Of a stretch of DNA of 6,079 nt, positions 1-6,079 are shown one piece after another; position 1 is the first letter of the stretch; every line of letters begins with the position of its first letter. The position numbers and the translations under genes were made by a program. Source of the stretch: Spirochaetales bacterium (GTDB lineage Bacteria > Spirochaetota > Spirochaetia > SZUA-6 > DRHE01); the NCBI GenBank assembly GCA_011049745.1, contig DRHE01000372.1, positions 1-6,079 of the forward strand. The letters are read 5' to 3'. The notes beneath the pieces are model-generated. The model was not told the DNA's origin and searched no databases. It worked only from the letters and a program-made list of their open reading frames with translations.

Positions 1-150
1 GCAGTTGGTTTTCCAGGCTTCAAAGGTTTGCGGTGCAACGGTTTTCTTATCTCCGGAGAAATAGAGGCGTTTACAGGTTTCCTTTATTTCTTCACCCTGC
101 CTGATAAGCTCTGTAAAGAGACCAGTCACTTTTTTAACATTATCCCGCAT
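1..150 (-). CDS. Hypothetical protein, N-terminal 50 residues only (runs off the left edge)
   Basis: An open frame starts with ATG at 150 and stays open to base 1, giving 50 residues with no stop, so the 3' part of the gene lies outside the window. The ATG is 24 bases after the secG stop codon, with a weak AGGT (155-158) and a purine-rich AGGAAGGGAA stretch (163-172) upstream. The peptide looks helical and charged: it begins MRDNVKKVTGLFTELI, continues RQGEEI, and ends with FEAWKTNC. An N-terminal helix with a 'LI.QGEEI' pattern followed some 20-25 residues later by 'F..WK..C' is a style I associate with N-terminal helical modules of various uncharacterised bacterial proteins, but I cannot name a family. 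Position and direction suggest that it is the last visible gene of the gap-secG unit. It is likely a real gene, because the amino-acid composition is protein-like and the spacing is operon-like. Its function is unknown. Confidence 0.65.
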   Translation of the reverse strand, partial: MRDNVKKVTGLFTELIRQGEEIKETCKRLYFSGDKKTVAPQTFEAWKTNC

Positions 151-174
151 ATCTACCTGCTGTTCCCTTCCTTC

Positions 175-567
175 CTATTCTCCCTCTGTACTCTGGCTCT
201 GGCTGGTTTCCGGTTTTTCAAGATCTACCATCACCCCGCTTTGAGAATCATCAATCTCTTCCACCCACCAGTTATTTTCTTCAGCTTCTTTGAGCTTTTC
301 AACCCTGGCTTTTTGCAATATATTTCCGGCTTCAGGGCTCCGATTCAACCAGGCAATCCCGAATGCAGATACCAGGAATATGGCGGCAACCACAGAAGTA
401 AACCTGGTCAACACATTTCCCGTTCTGGGGCCAAAAGCTGAAGAGCTGCTGCCGCCGAACAAACCACCCAGACCCTCTCCCTGATCATCCTGGATCAGAA
501 TAACCAGAATCAGTATCAACGCACTTAAAACAAATAGTATTAAAATTAGAATACTTACCAGGCCCAT
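175..567 (-). CDS. secG: SecG, protein-export membrane subunit of SecYEG
   Basis: SecG is the small accessory subunit of the SecYEG channel in the inner membrane and assists SecA-driven protein export. The 130-residue product has the family layout: a first membrane helix at about residues 3-25 ending in LIQ, a glycine-rich cytoplasmic loop with GLGGLFGG (32-39) and a serine run followed by FGPRTGNVLTRFT, then a second membrane helix at about 55-74. These loop residues are the SecG signature. After the second helix comes a hydrophilic tail of about 55 residues, rich in Glu, Asp, Ser and Gln, which makes the protein longer than the usual 75-110 residues. The start ATG has a good GGAG Shine-Dalgarno (577-580) nine bases upstream. 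The gene lies 21 bases after tpiA, a neighbourhood seen in many bacteria, and is probably co-transcribed with the glycolytic genes. The TAG stop is in the same reading frame as the next gene. Confidence 0.95.
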   Translation of the reverse strand: MGLVSILILILFVLSALILILVILIQDDQGEGLGGLFGGSSSSAFGPRTGNVLTRFTSVVAAIFLVSAFGIAWLNRSPEAGNILQKARVEKLKEAEENNWWVEEIDDSQSGVMVDLEKPETSQSQSTEGE

Positions 568-588
568 TTTTTAAATCTCCAATTCAAA

Positions 589-1338
589 TTATTCATATTT
601 AACGATCTTTATAAAAGTATCAGCTGTAAGGGAGGCTCCCCCTACTAACAAACCGTCGATATTTTCCATATTCATCAATTCAGCCGTGTTATCCGGCTTG
701 ACCGATCCGCCATACTGAATCACTGCTTCCTCTCCGGCCTTCTTGCTATAGAGTCTGATCAATAAACCCCTGATCAGGGTATGAATGGTATCTGCATCCC
801 CGGCAGTAGCTGTTCTACCTGTACCAATAGCCCACACCGGCTCATAAGCAATAGTCACCTGCTTCATGGCCTTTTCACTGACCCCTTTAAGCCCCTCAAC
901 AACCTGGTTTTCAACAACTTGAGCTGCAATATCCTTTTCCCGTTCATCCAGTGTTTCACCCACACAGAGTATTATCTCAAGATTATGCTTTAAAGCCAAC
1001 AGTACCTTGCGGTTTATTAACTCATCCCCTTCGCCATATACATGCCGTCGCTCAGAATGGCCCAGAATAACAACTGAAACCCCGAGTTCCGTAAGCATTT
1101 GCGGCGAGATTTCCCCGGTATGAGCCCCTTTTTCCTCCGGCCCCATATTCTGAGCACCCAAAAGAATTTTACTGCCCTTTAACACCTCAGCTACCGTGGC
1201 CAGAGCTGTAAAGGGAGGAGCGATCATAATTTTCTTCTTCTCCCCGGAAAAAGCGGAAATCAGCTCGCCGGCCAGGGACGCTGCCTCCACCCTGTTCTTA
1301 TGCATTTTCCAGTTACCAGCAATAAAGACTTTTCGCAT
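589..1338 (-). CDS. tpiA: Triose-phosphate isomerase
   Basis: This cytosolic enzyme interconverts dihydroxyacetone phosphate and glyceraldehyde-3-phosphate in glycolysis and gluconeogenesis. The 249-residue product has the usual length and all expected catalytic elements: N9 and K11 in NWKMHK, H94 in the GHSERR motif, and E166 in YEPVWAIGTG, which leads into the mobile loop 6 (PVWAIGTGRTA, 167-177). The phosphate-binding YGGSV (209-213) and LVGGASL (231-237) segments are present near the C-terminus. The open frame extends two codons further upstream to a TTG at 1344. I chose the ATG at 1338 because the GAGGT Shine-Dalgarno at 1347-1351 is eight bases before it but only two from the TTG, and because family members normally begin M-R-K-hydrophobic. 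The gene follows pgk with 11 bases between pgk's stop and this start, and precedes secG. The close packing suggests a shared transcript with gap and pgk. Nothing is missing or broken. Confidence 0.97.
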   Translation of the reverse strand: MRKVFIAGNWKMHKNRVEAASLAGELISAFSGEKKKIMIAPPFTALATVAEVLKGSKILLGAQNMGPEEKGAHTGEISPQMLTELGVSVVILGHSERRHVYGEGDELINRKVLLALKHNLEIILCVGETLDEREKDIAAQVVENQVVEGLKGVSEKAMKQVTIAYEPVWAIGTGRTATAGDADTIHTLIRGLLIRLYSKKAGEEAVIQYGGSVKPDNTAELMNMENIDGLLVGGASLTADTFIKIVKYE

Positions 1339-1346
1339 TAGCAATT

Positions 1347-1352
1347 ACCTCA
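1347..1352 (-). promoter_or_regulatory. Ribosome binding site of tpiA, overlapping the pgk stop
   Basis: The minus strand reads TGAGGT here, and its first three bases are the pgk stop codon. GAGGT is eight bases from the ATG at 1338, an ideal spacing, and only two bases from the alternative TTG at 1344. It therefore decides the tpiA start. The overlap of stop codon and Shine-Dalgarno suggests that ribosomes ending pgk can help initiation of tpiA. Confidence 0.75.
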
Positions 1353-2534
1353 ACTTATTAGTGCCGCTATGCCGGGAAGATCTTTACCTTCAAGAAATTC
1401 CAGGGAGGCGCCGCCGCCCGTAGAGACATGATCTATCTTAGCGGCCAGGTTAAATTTATTAACCGCAGCCACTGAATCGCCGCCGCCCACTACCGTTATG
1501 CCTTGACATTCAGCAACACTCCTGGCAATTTCCAGGGTTCCACGGGCGAAAGCGGAAAACTCGAATACACCCATTGGCCCATTCCAGATAAGATTTCTGG
1601 CCTTTGAAATTGCGCTTTTAAAAAGATCGATGGTACGAGGCCCTATATCCATTCCTATGCTCCCGTCAGGTATATTAACATCGTCAATCGCCCGCGCCTC
1701 TGTATTCTCAGTAAAAGAACTGCCAACCAGATGATCAACAGGGAGAAGTACATTTACATTTAAGCCTTCAGCCTTTTCCAGTAAAGAACCGGCAGTTGTC
1801 AGAAAATCCTCTTCTACTAAAGAATTACCTATTTTTATTCCCCTGCCTTTAAGAAAAGTATAGGCCATACCACCGGCTATAAGAAGATCAGTAGCACGGG
1901 AAAGCAGGGATTCCAATACGGCAATCTTAGTTGAAACCTTGGCGCCGCCGATAATGGCCACAAAGGGCTTCTCCGGATGTTCCAGAAGACCGCTCATAAA
2001 TCGGATCTCCTTTTCCATGAGAAATCCGGCCACACCAGGAAGATAATGTGCCACTCCCTCAGTTGAAGCGTGCGCCCTGTGAGCCGTTCCGAAGGCATCG
2101 TTTACATATACATCACCCAAAGAGGCGAGATTTCGGGCAAACTCACTATCATTATCCGTCTCCGCTTTATGAAAACGCAAATTCTCAAGCAGGAGAACAC
2201 CACCGGCTCCTTTCAGTTCAGCAGCCATGCTCTCTATTTTTTCACCGATACAATCAGGCGCCATCTTTACTTCTCGGCCCAGAAGCCCGGCCAGCCTCAC
2301 GGCCACAGGTTTCAGGCTTAAATCCGGTATTACCTTTCCTTTAGGACGGCCGAGATGGCTCATTAGAATCAGAGAGCTGCCCTGCTGCTCCAGAATATAC
2401 TCAATTGTAGGTAGTGCAGCCCTGATACGAGTATCATCGGTAATCTTGCCATCTTTCAGGGGTACATTAAAATCAACTCTGCAGAGCACTACCTTATTCT
2501 TTAAATCAATATCCCTGACTGTTTTTTTATCCAT
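1350..2534 (-). CDS. pgk: Phosphoglycerate kinase
   Basis: This cytosolic glycolytic enzyme transfers the phosphate of 1,3-bisphosphoglycerate to ADP, making ATP and 3-phosphoglycerate. The 394-residue product is full length for a bacterial enzyme. Visible family motifs in order are RVDFNVP (19-25), SHLGRPKG (59-66), ENLRFH (117-122) and NDAFGTAHRAHAST (145-158) in the N-terminal substrate domain. GGAKVSTK (196-203), NGPMGVFE (318-325), GGGDSVAA (350-357) and STGGGASLEFLEG (371-383) follow in the nucleotide domain, and the protein ends with the typical LPGI tail. The basic patch residues that bind the phosphoglycerate (arginines in RVDFN, HLGRPKG, NLRFH and HRAH) are intact. The ATG is one base after the gap stop TAA. 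No strong Shine-Dalgarno is seen inside the end of gap, so initiation probably depends on translational coupling. The gene is followed by tpiA after 11 bases. Confidence 0.98.
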   Translation of the reverse strand: MDKKTVRDIDLKNKVVLCRVDFNVPLKDGKITDDTRIRAALPTIEYILEQQGSSLILMSHLGRPKGKVIPDLSLKPVAVRLAGLLGREVKMAPDCIGEKIESMAAELKGAGGVLLLENLRFHKAETDNDSEFARNLASLGDVYVNDAFGTAHRAHASTEGVAHYLPGVAGFLMEKEIRFMSGLLEHPEKPFVAIIGGAKVSTKIAVLESLLSRATDLLIAGGMAYTFLKGRGIKIGNSLVEEDFLTTAGSLLEKAEGLNVNVLLPVDHLVGSSFTENTEARAIDDVNIPDGSIGMDIGPRTIDLFKSAISKARNLIWNGPMGVFEFSAFARGTLEIARSVAECQGITVVGGGDSVAAVNKFNLAAKIDHVSTGGGASLEFLEGKDLPGIAALIS

Positions 2535-2535
2535 C

Positions 2536-3528
2536 TTATTTTACCAGGCGGGCAATAAGATCAACTACCCGGCAGGAATAACCCCATTCGTTATCATACC
2601 AGGAGAGAAGCTTAAAAAATCCCTGCCCAATTTTTAAAGTGCTCAAAGAATCGAAAATCGAGGAATAAGTGCTGCCGATAATATCAGCCGACACTAGAGG
2701 GTCTGTGCTATATTCAAGAATTCCCTTCATTTTCCCCTCAGCCGCTGCCTGCATGGCCGCATTAAGCTCTTCAACAGAGGGGTCCTTCTCCAGTTTTACG
2801 GTCAGGTCAACAATAGAACCGGTAGGTACAGGAACTCGCATGGCAATTCCATTCAACTTGCCCTGAAGCTCAGGGATCACAATTCCCACTGCCTTGGCCG
2901 CCCCAGTAGTAGTGGGAATAACAGAGAGAGATGCAGCCCTGGCCCGCCGCAGATCACTATGTGGCGCATCATGGATATTCTGGTCAGTGGTAAAGGCATG
3001 AATTGTGGTCATCAGCCCCTCGACAATACCAAAATTATCTAAGAGCACCTTTGCCACCGGGGCCAGACAGTTAGTTGTACAGGAGGCATTGGAAACAATC
3101 AGATCGCCATCCTGCAGATCATCATCATTTACACCAAGCACAATTGTCCTGTCTACTCTGTCCTTGGCCGGGACAGTAAGCAGTACCTTTTTAGCGCCCG
3201 CTTCAATATGCCAGGCAACCTGATCACGCTTTCTGAATATACCGGTAGATTCCACAGCAACATCAACACCCATATCTTTCCAGGGAAGCTGTTTTGGATC
3301 TCTTTCGGCGAGCACTTTGATTCTCTGTCCATCAACAATAATGGCATTTTCCACAACCTCAACCTTCTTGCCGTATCTTCCGTAGATGGAGTCATATTTT
3401 AAAAGGTGGGCCAGGGTTTTTGCATCAGTTATATCGTTGATTGCCACAACATCGATCTCCGGACGATCAAAGGCCACCTTGAATACATGCCGTCCAATTC
3501 TGCCAAATCCATTAATTGCAATCTTCAT
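2536..3528 (-). CDS. gap: Glyceraldehyde-3-phosphate dehydrogenase, type I
   Basis: This cytosolic enzyme oxidises and phosphorylates glyceraldehyde-3-phosphate to 1,3-bisphosphoglycerate with NAD. In the 330-residue numbering used here, the Rossmann motif GFGRIGR is at 7-13. An Asp in NDITD (D32) ends the second strand, which in this family favours NAD over NADP. The catalytic Cys150 sits in [12 protein letters not shown], the partner His177 follows in HAFTTDQ, and [10 protein letters not shown] lies at 309-318. The [12 protein letters not shown] loop is typical of bacterial type I enzymes, and the sequence looks complete. The open frame has an earlier ATG at 3540, giving four extra residues. 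I prefer the ATG at 3528, because the GGGGGA just before it acts as a Shine-Dalgarno, the first ATG has only an A-rich leader, and family members normally start [23 protein letters not shown] promoter lies directly upstream. The stop is one base before pgk. Confidence 0.96.
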   Translation of the reverse strand: MKIAINGFGRIGRHVFKVAFDRPEIDVVAINDITDAKTLAHLLKYDSIYGRYGKKVEVVENAIIVDGQRIKVLAERDPKQLPWKDMGVDVAVESTGIFRKRDQVAWHIEAGAKKVLLTVPAKDRVDRTIVLGVNDDDLQDGDLIVSNASCTTNCLAPVAKVLLDNFGIVEGLMTTIHAFTTDQNIHDAPHSDLRRARAASLSVIPTTTGAAKAVGIVIPELQGKLNGIAMRVPVPTGSIVDLTVKLEKDPSVEELNAAMQAAAEGKMKGILEYSTDPLVSADIIGSTYSSIFDSLSTLKIGQGFFKLLSWYDNEWGYSCRVVDLIARLVK

Positions 3529-3532
3529 TTCT

Positions 3533-3538
3533 TCCCCC
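3533..3538 (-). promoter_or_regulatory. Shine-Dalgarno that sets the gap start at 3528
   Basis: GGGGGA on the minus strand lies 4 to 6 bases before the ATG at 3528 and within the four extra codons that the ATG at 3540 would give. The bases before 3540 are AATAGAAAAAAAC and contain no Shine-Dalgarno. This supports the shorter gap protein. Confidence 0.6.
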
Positions 3539-3563
3539 ATGTTTTTTTCTATTTGTTCACCCC

Positions 3564-3592
3564 AATATAAGGAAAAGAGGTGTTTTTGTCAA
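3564..3592 (-). promoter_or_regulatory. Sigma-70 type promoter of gap-pgk-tpiA-secG
   Basis: On the minus strand a perfect -35 hexamer TTGACA (3592-3587) is separated by exactly 17 bases from TATATT (3569-3564), a five-of-six match to the -10 consensus. Transcription would start near 3557, giving a leader of about 29 bases to the gap ATG at 3528. The -35 box starts one base after the TGA stop of the TPR gene, in the only intergenic gap of the window long enough to hold a promoter. The match and position make this one of the clearest regulatory signals here. It is a sequence prediction only. Confidence 0.8.
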
Positions 3593-3593
3593 T

Positions 3594-5591
3594 TCATGAT
3601 TTAGGTTTAAAGAGCGCAAAGAGGCGATAGAGTAGTCCCTGATCTCTCTCTTCCTCTTCTTCCATACCGGATTCATCTGTAGGCGGTGGCGCGATAAGAA
3701 TATCTCCCTGATTTATGCGGTCGAAGAATGATTTTTTTATTATGATTCCTTCAGAGAGGTTTTCATCAGTTCTGGTTACGGTAAATTCTCCCAATACATC
3801 ACTTTCTGCAAATAGAAAGCCAATGCTATCATTTTTTAATCTCAATTTCCCTTTCTTAATAATAATAAAATTATCTTCTTCCTTAACCCCGCTTAACCGC
3901 CCCAGATCAACAACACCGCGGTCAAACTCCCTGGTCAGCAGCCGTGCCCTCAGCGGAAAAAGTTCCTCCACTTTTGAGGCAAGTTTAAGAAAAGCATTGC
4001 GAACCCGGTCGTTGGCGGTGCGAAAGATATGCATTGTATTCAACCTGGCACCTGTCCCTCCTAAGAACAGATCAGCCCAAATAGAAAAACTTCTCTCTGA
4101 TTCCTGACAACTTAGAATTATAAAATAATCAATATCCAGTTCCCTGGATGCGCGAAAAGCCTGTTTAAATGAAGTAATAGCAATTTCCCTGTTTACTATG
4201 TCAAAACGTTCTTCCTTTTGCAGCATATCAATAAAGTAATGGCTTGAGATCTCTCCTACAGTGGGATGTATCTCTCTATTGGCAGGTATCAGGGTATAAA
4301 CACCAAGCTTAAGCATATCTTTTTCCACAGCATATTGATCAATTCCCCACTCCACCGATACCTGGTCATACCTCTTACCCCGTGTAGCCTCCAGAGAATC
4401 CTGGATTATATTATCCGTATAGCCCAGAGATTTCAGCACCTCAAGCTCTTTGCTGAACTTGGTAATAAAGCCGCGGGTCCTGAATATTTCTGCATAGGCC
4501 AGCCGGGCTTTTTTTGATTCCGGGTTAAGTCTTAATGAGCGGCGGTATTCATAGAGCGCTTTATCCAGCAAATTTTTATCTTCCAGCAAGCTCCCCTGCT
4601 TAAGATGATAATCACTGAAATTTTTACGGATCTTATCATCCAGCGGCAGTTTTGCCAGCGCAATATTTTCCATAGCAATACGGGAAACCTCATCATCCGG
4701 TCTTACTCTTAATGCCCGGCTTAAAGAGTTGATTGCTTTCAGGGTTTCTCCCAGTCTTTCAAAGGCCAAACCGAGCATAAACCAGGAAAGAACATCCTCT
4801 CTGTTCCGATTGATCAATTCCTCTAATACAGAAGCAGCTTTGCTTGAACGATCCGATTTCAAGAACACATAGGCAAGATTACGTCTCGCTTCTATCAGAT
4901 CTGAATCCAGAGCAATTGCAGTAAGCAGATATTTTTCCGCCCTGGGTAATTCTCCCCGGCTTAAAGCAATACGTCCGGCTTCCAGATTAACCTGCGCATC
5001 ACTGCCGTGATATTTTAAGGCCAGCTCAATATAGGTCGACGAAGCAGAGATATTTCCCTCTGCCTCATGAAGCAGCGCCAGAGATAACAAAGCACGCCGG
5101 TTCTGCGGAGCCGCCTCAAGGGTTTCCATATATTTAACTGCAGCACTGCGTGTCTTGCCCGAGGCAATATCCAGCTCGGCCAGTCCGAAGCGTGTCTCAA
5201 GATTATTGGGTTCCTTTTTCAATACCTCTTGAAATTGACTGCGGGCGCCTTCAATGTCATTCAGACCGATACGTATTCGCCCCTCCAGGGTATTAAGCCT
5301 CAAATTAAAGCGGTCATATTTTTTTGCCTGTTTTACATACTTGAGCGCCTCTTCATACTCCTCCAGGCTGAAAAAACTTTCGGCTAAGCCAATCATTGGT
5401 TGAAGGAATACCGGATTCAGCTCTAAAGCAGCACGATAGAACTCTATAGCGCCAGGCAAGTTATCGGTAAGCTGGGCTTTTCTTCCCAATTCATAGAGTA
5501 CAGCCGGATTTAATTTTTCAGAATAAACAGGTTGCACCAGCAAAGTCAGCAGAACCACCCAAAGGGAAAAAAACTTCAGGAGAGATTTCAT
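3594..5591 (-). CDS. Exported TPR protein with a CsgG/TolB-N-like and FlgT-C-like C-terminal half
   Basis: The 665-residue product begins with a clear signal peptide (two Lys, a hydrophobic core to residue 20, likely cleavage after VYS at 24), so it should act outside the cytoplasm, probably in the periplasm. No lipobox cysteine is present. From about 27 to 300 there are roughly eight 34-residue tetratricopeptide units, seen from the spaced A/G, Y/F and LNP-type pattern (for example AIEFYRAALELNP at 48-60), and another unit at about 325-374. TPRs form protein-docking superhelices. Residues about 428-546 look like the alpha/beta fold of CsgG or TolB N-terminal domains: a strand VYTLIP, an EISSHYFIDMLQK helix, the phrase ERFDIVNRE, and later DIDYFIILS. 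Residues about 557-636 (RGVVDLGRLSGVKEEDNF to INQGDILI) resemble the small beta module at the end of flagellar FlgT. An acidic run (644-648) and a hydrophobic tail follow. The start overlaps the tlyC stop by one base. The exact function is unknown; the domain calls are by eye. Confidence 0.85.
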   Translation of the reverse strand: MKSLLKFFSLWVVLLTLLVQPVYSEKLNPAVLYELGRKAQLTDNLPGAIEFYRAALELNPVFLQPMIGLAESFFSLEEYEEALKYVKQAKKYDRFNLRLNTLEGRIRIGLNDIEGARSQFQEVLKKEPNNLETRFGLAELDIASGKTRSAAVKYMETLEAAPQNRRALLSLALLHEAEGNISASSTYIELALKYHGSDAQVNLEAGRIALSRGELPRAEKYLLTAIALDSDLIEARRNLAYVFLKSDRSSKAASVLEELINRNREDVLSWFMLGLAFERLGETLKAINSLSRALRVRPDDEVSRIAMENIALAKLPLDDKIRKNFSDYHLKQGSLLEDKNLLDKALYEYRRSLRLNPESKKARLAYAEIFRTRGFITKFSKELEVLKSLGYTDNIIQDSLEATRGKRYDQVSVEWGIDQYAVEKDMLKLGVYTLIPANREIHPTVGEISSHYFIDMLQKEERFDIVNREIAITSFKQAFRASRELDIDYFIILSCQESERSFSIWADLFLGGTGARLNTMHIFRTANDRVRNAFLKLASKVEELFPLRARLLTREFDRGVVDLGRLSGVKEEDNFIIIKKGKLRLKNDSIGFLFAESDVLGEFTVTRTDENLSEGIIIKKSFFDRINQGDILIAPPPTDESGMEEEEERDQGLLYRLFALFKPKS

Positions 5592-6079
5592 TATTCCTTC
5601 TTTCCCTCTTTTTTATGTACAACAATCTTAACCGTTAAGATCTTATGTCCTTCCATATGTTGAATAATAAAATCAATTTTCTTATAAGTCATCTTTTCAA
5701 ATTTAACTGGAATTTTACCAAATAGATCGAAAACAAATCCCCCTAATGTATCAAAATCATCCTCCGGAAGATTAAGCCCAAACTTGCTGTTCAAGTTCTC
5801 CAGGCTGGCCCTGCCGTCACACAGAAACACGCCTTCGCTGATCTTCAGGATCTCTTCAGTTTCATTATCAAACTCATCCTGGATCTCACCTACGATTTCC
5901 TCGATAATATCTTCAAGACTTACAATGCCGGATGTGCCGCCATATTCATCGACAACCACGGCAATGTGAACACGCCGCCGCTGAAATTCCCGCAGCAGCG
6001 AGTTGAGTTTCTTACTTTCCGGCACAAAGTAAGCGGGTCTGATAATTTTTTCTATCTTCGGTTCACCCTCTCCTTTAAC
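5591..6079 (-). CDS. tlyC: HlyC/CorC (TlyC-type) CBS-domain protein, C-terminal 162 residues (5' end outside window)
   Basis: The open frame continues to the right edge without a start, so only the last 162 residues are seen. An in-frame GTG at 6025 is not the start, because the conserved family segment IRPAYFVPESKKLNSLL begins upstream of it. The visible part contains the second CBS domain, with the family signature VVVDEYGGTSGIVSLEDI (41-58) and EEIVGEIQDEFD (60-71). The C-terminal CorC/HlyC transporter-associated domain follows (about 76-155, including DTLGGFVFDLFGKIP), and the protein ends in a Lys-rich tail. CBS pairs bind adenine nucleotides, and the family is linked to Mg2+/Co2+ efflux or homeostasis. 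The 'hemolysin' name in spirochaetes is historical. Whether this copy carries N-terminal membrane helices, as in CorB/YhdP-type proteins, or is soluble, as in CorC, cannot be seen. Its TAA stop overlaps the ATG of the TPR gene (TAATG), so the two are translationally linked. Confidence 0.93.
   Translation of the reverse strand, partial: VKGEGEPKIEKIIRPAYFVPESKKLNSLLREFQRRRVHIAVVVDEYGGTSGIVSLEDIIEEIVGEIQDEFDNETEEILKISEGVFLCDGRASLENLNSKFGLNLPEDDFDTLGGFVFDLFGKIPVKFEKMTYKKIDFIIQHMEGHKILTVKIVVHKKEGKKE

Noticed and set aside
151..174. Possible terminator after secG
   Set aside because: The 24 bases are purine-rich with no inverted repeat and no T-run, and an open frame follows directly.
28..441. 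137-codon plus-strand open frame opposite secG
   Set aside because: It is rich in Phe, Leu and Pro in the manner expected of an antisense shadow, and secG on the other strand is certain.
2227..2637. 136-codon plus-strand open frame across pgk and gap
   Set aside because: It lies antisense to the conserved coding sequence of pgk and the end of gap, has no recognisable protein features, and follows the codon pattern of the opposite strand.
3558..3582. Imperfect dyad CACCTC - 13 bases - GGGGTG across the gap promoter
   Set aside because: The arms match at only five of six positions and no known operator consensus fits; chance occurrence is likely, although the position over the -10 region is suggestive.
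3715..4107. 130-codon plus-strand open frame opposite the TPR gene
   Set aside because: It is fully antisense to a long gene with a signal peptide and recognisable domains; its Ser/Arg-rich composition looks like a shadow.
5591..6025. GTG at 6025 as the start of a short CBS protein
   Set aside because: The frame stays open to the window edge and conserved family residues (IRPAYFVP) lie upstream of this GTG, so the gene is truncated by the window rather than short.

Overview
The window is a compact run of genes on the minus strand only, so it reads from right to left. It has almost no intergenic space and no stretch above 300 bases without a gene. In transcription order it holds: the C-terminal part of a HlyC/CorC (TlyC-type) CBS-domain protein (cut by the right edge), a large exported TPR protein with an unusual C-terminal half, glyceraldehyde-3-phosphate dehydrogenase (gap), phosphoglycerate kinase (pgk), triose-phosphate isomerase (tpiA), the SecG translocase subunit (secG), and the first 50 codons of an unrecognised gene cut by the left edge.

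The base composition looks moderate (judged by eye, not computed). As I recall it, a tlyC - TPR gene - gap - pgk - tpiA - secG order is also present in Borrelia, and a tlyC - TPR pair and a pgk/tpi/secG group occur in Treponema. This order, together with an exported TPR protein next to tlyC, points to a spirochaete that is not very AT-rich. That assignment is inference from gene order and protein character, and no marker gene in the window proves it.

There are probably two transcription units. The upstream one contains tlyC and the TPR gene, which overlap by one base (TAATG). One base after the TPR stop codon lies a near-consensus sigma-70 type promoter (TTGACA, 17-base spacer, TATATT) that should drive gap-pgk-tpiA-secG and the downstream gene. 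Within this second unit the spacings are 1, 11, 21 and 24 bases. I saw no hairpin-plus-T-run terminator anywhere, so read-through from tlyC/TPR into gap is also possible.

The three enzymes catalyse linked steps of lower glycolysis: TpiA interconverts the triose phosphates, Gap oxidises glyceraldehyde-3-phosphate to 1,3-bisphosphoglycerate, and Pgk harvests ATP from it. SecG is a membrane subunit of the SecYEG channel and has no direct metabolic link; its place after tpiA is a common bacterial arrangement. All catalytic residues that I can check are intact. The starts of gap and tpiA are best placed 4 and 2 codons inside the longest open frames, because the Shine-Dalgarno sequences fit the inner ATGs. 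The least ordinary items are the TPR protein, whose C-terminal half resembles CsgG/TolB-N and FlgT-C type modules, and the truncated unknown gene after secG.
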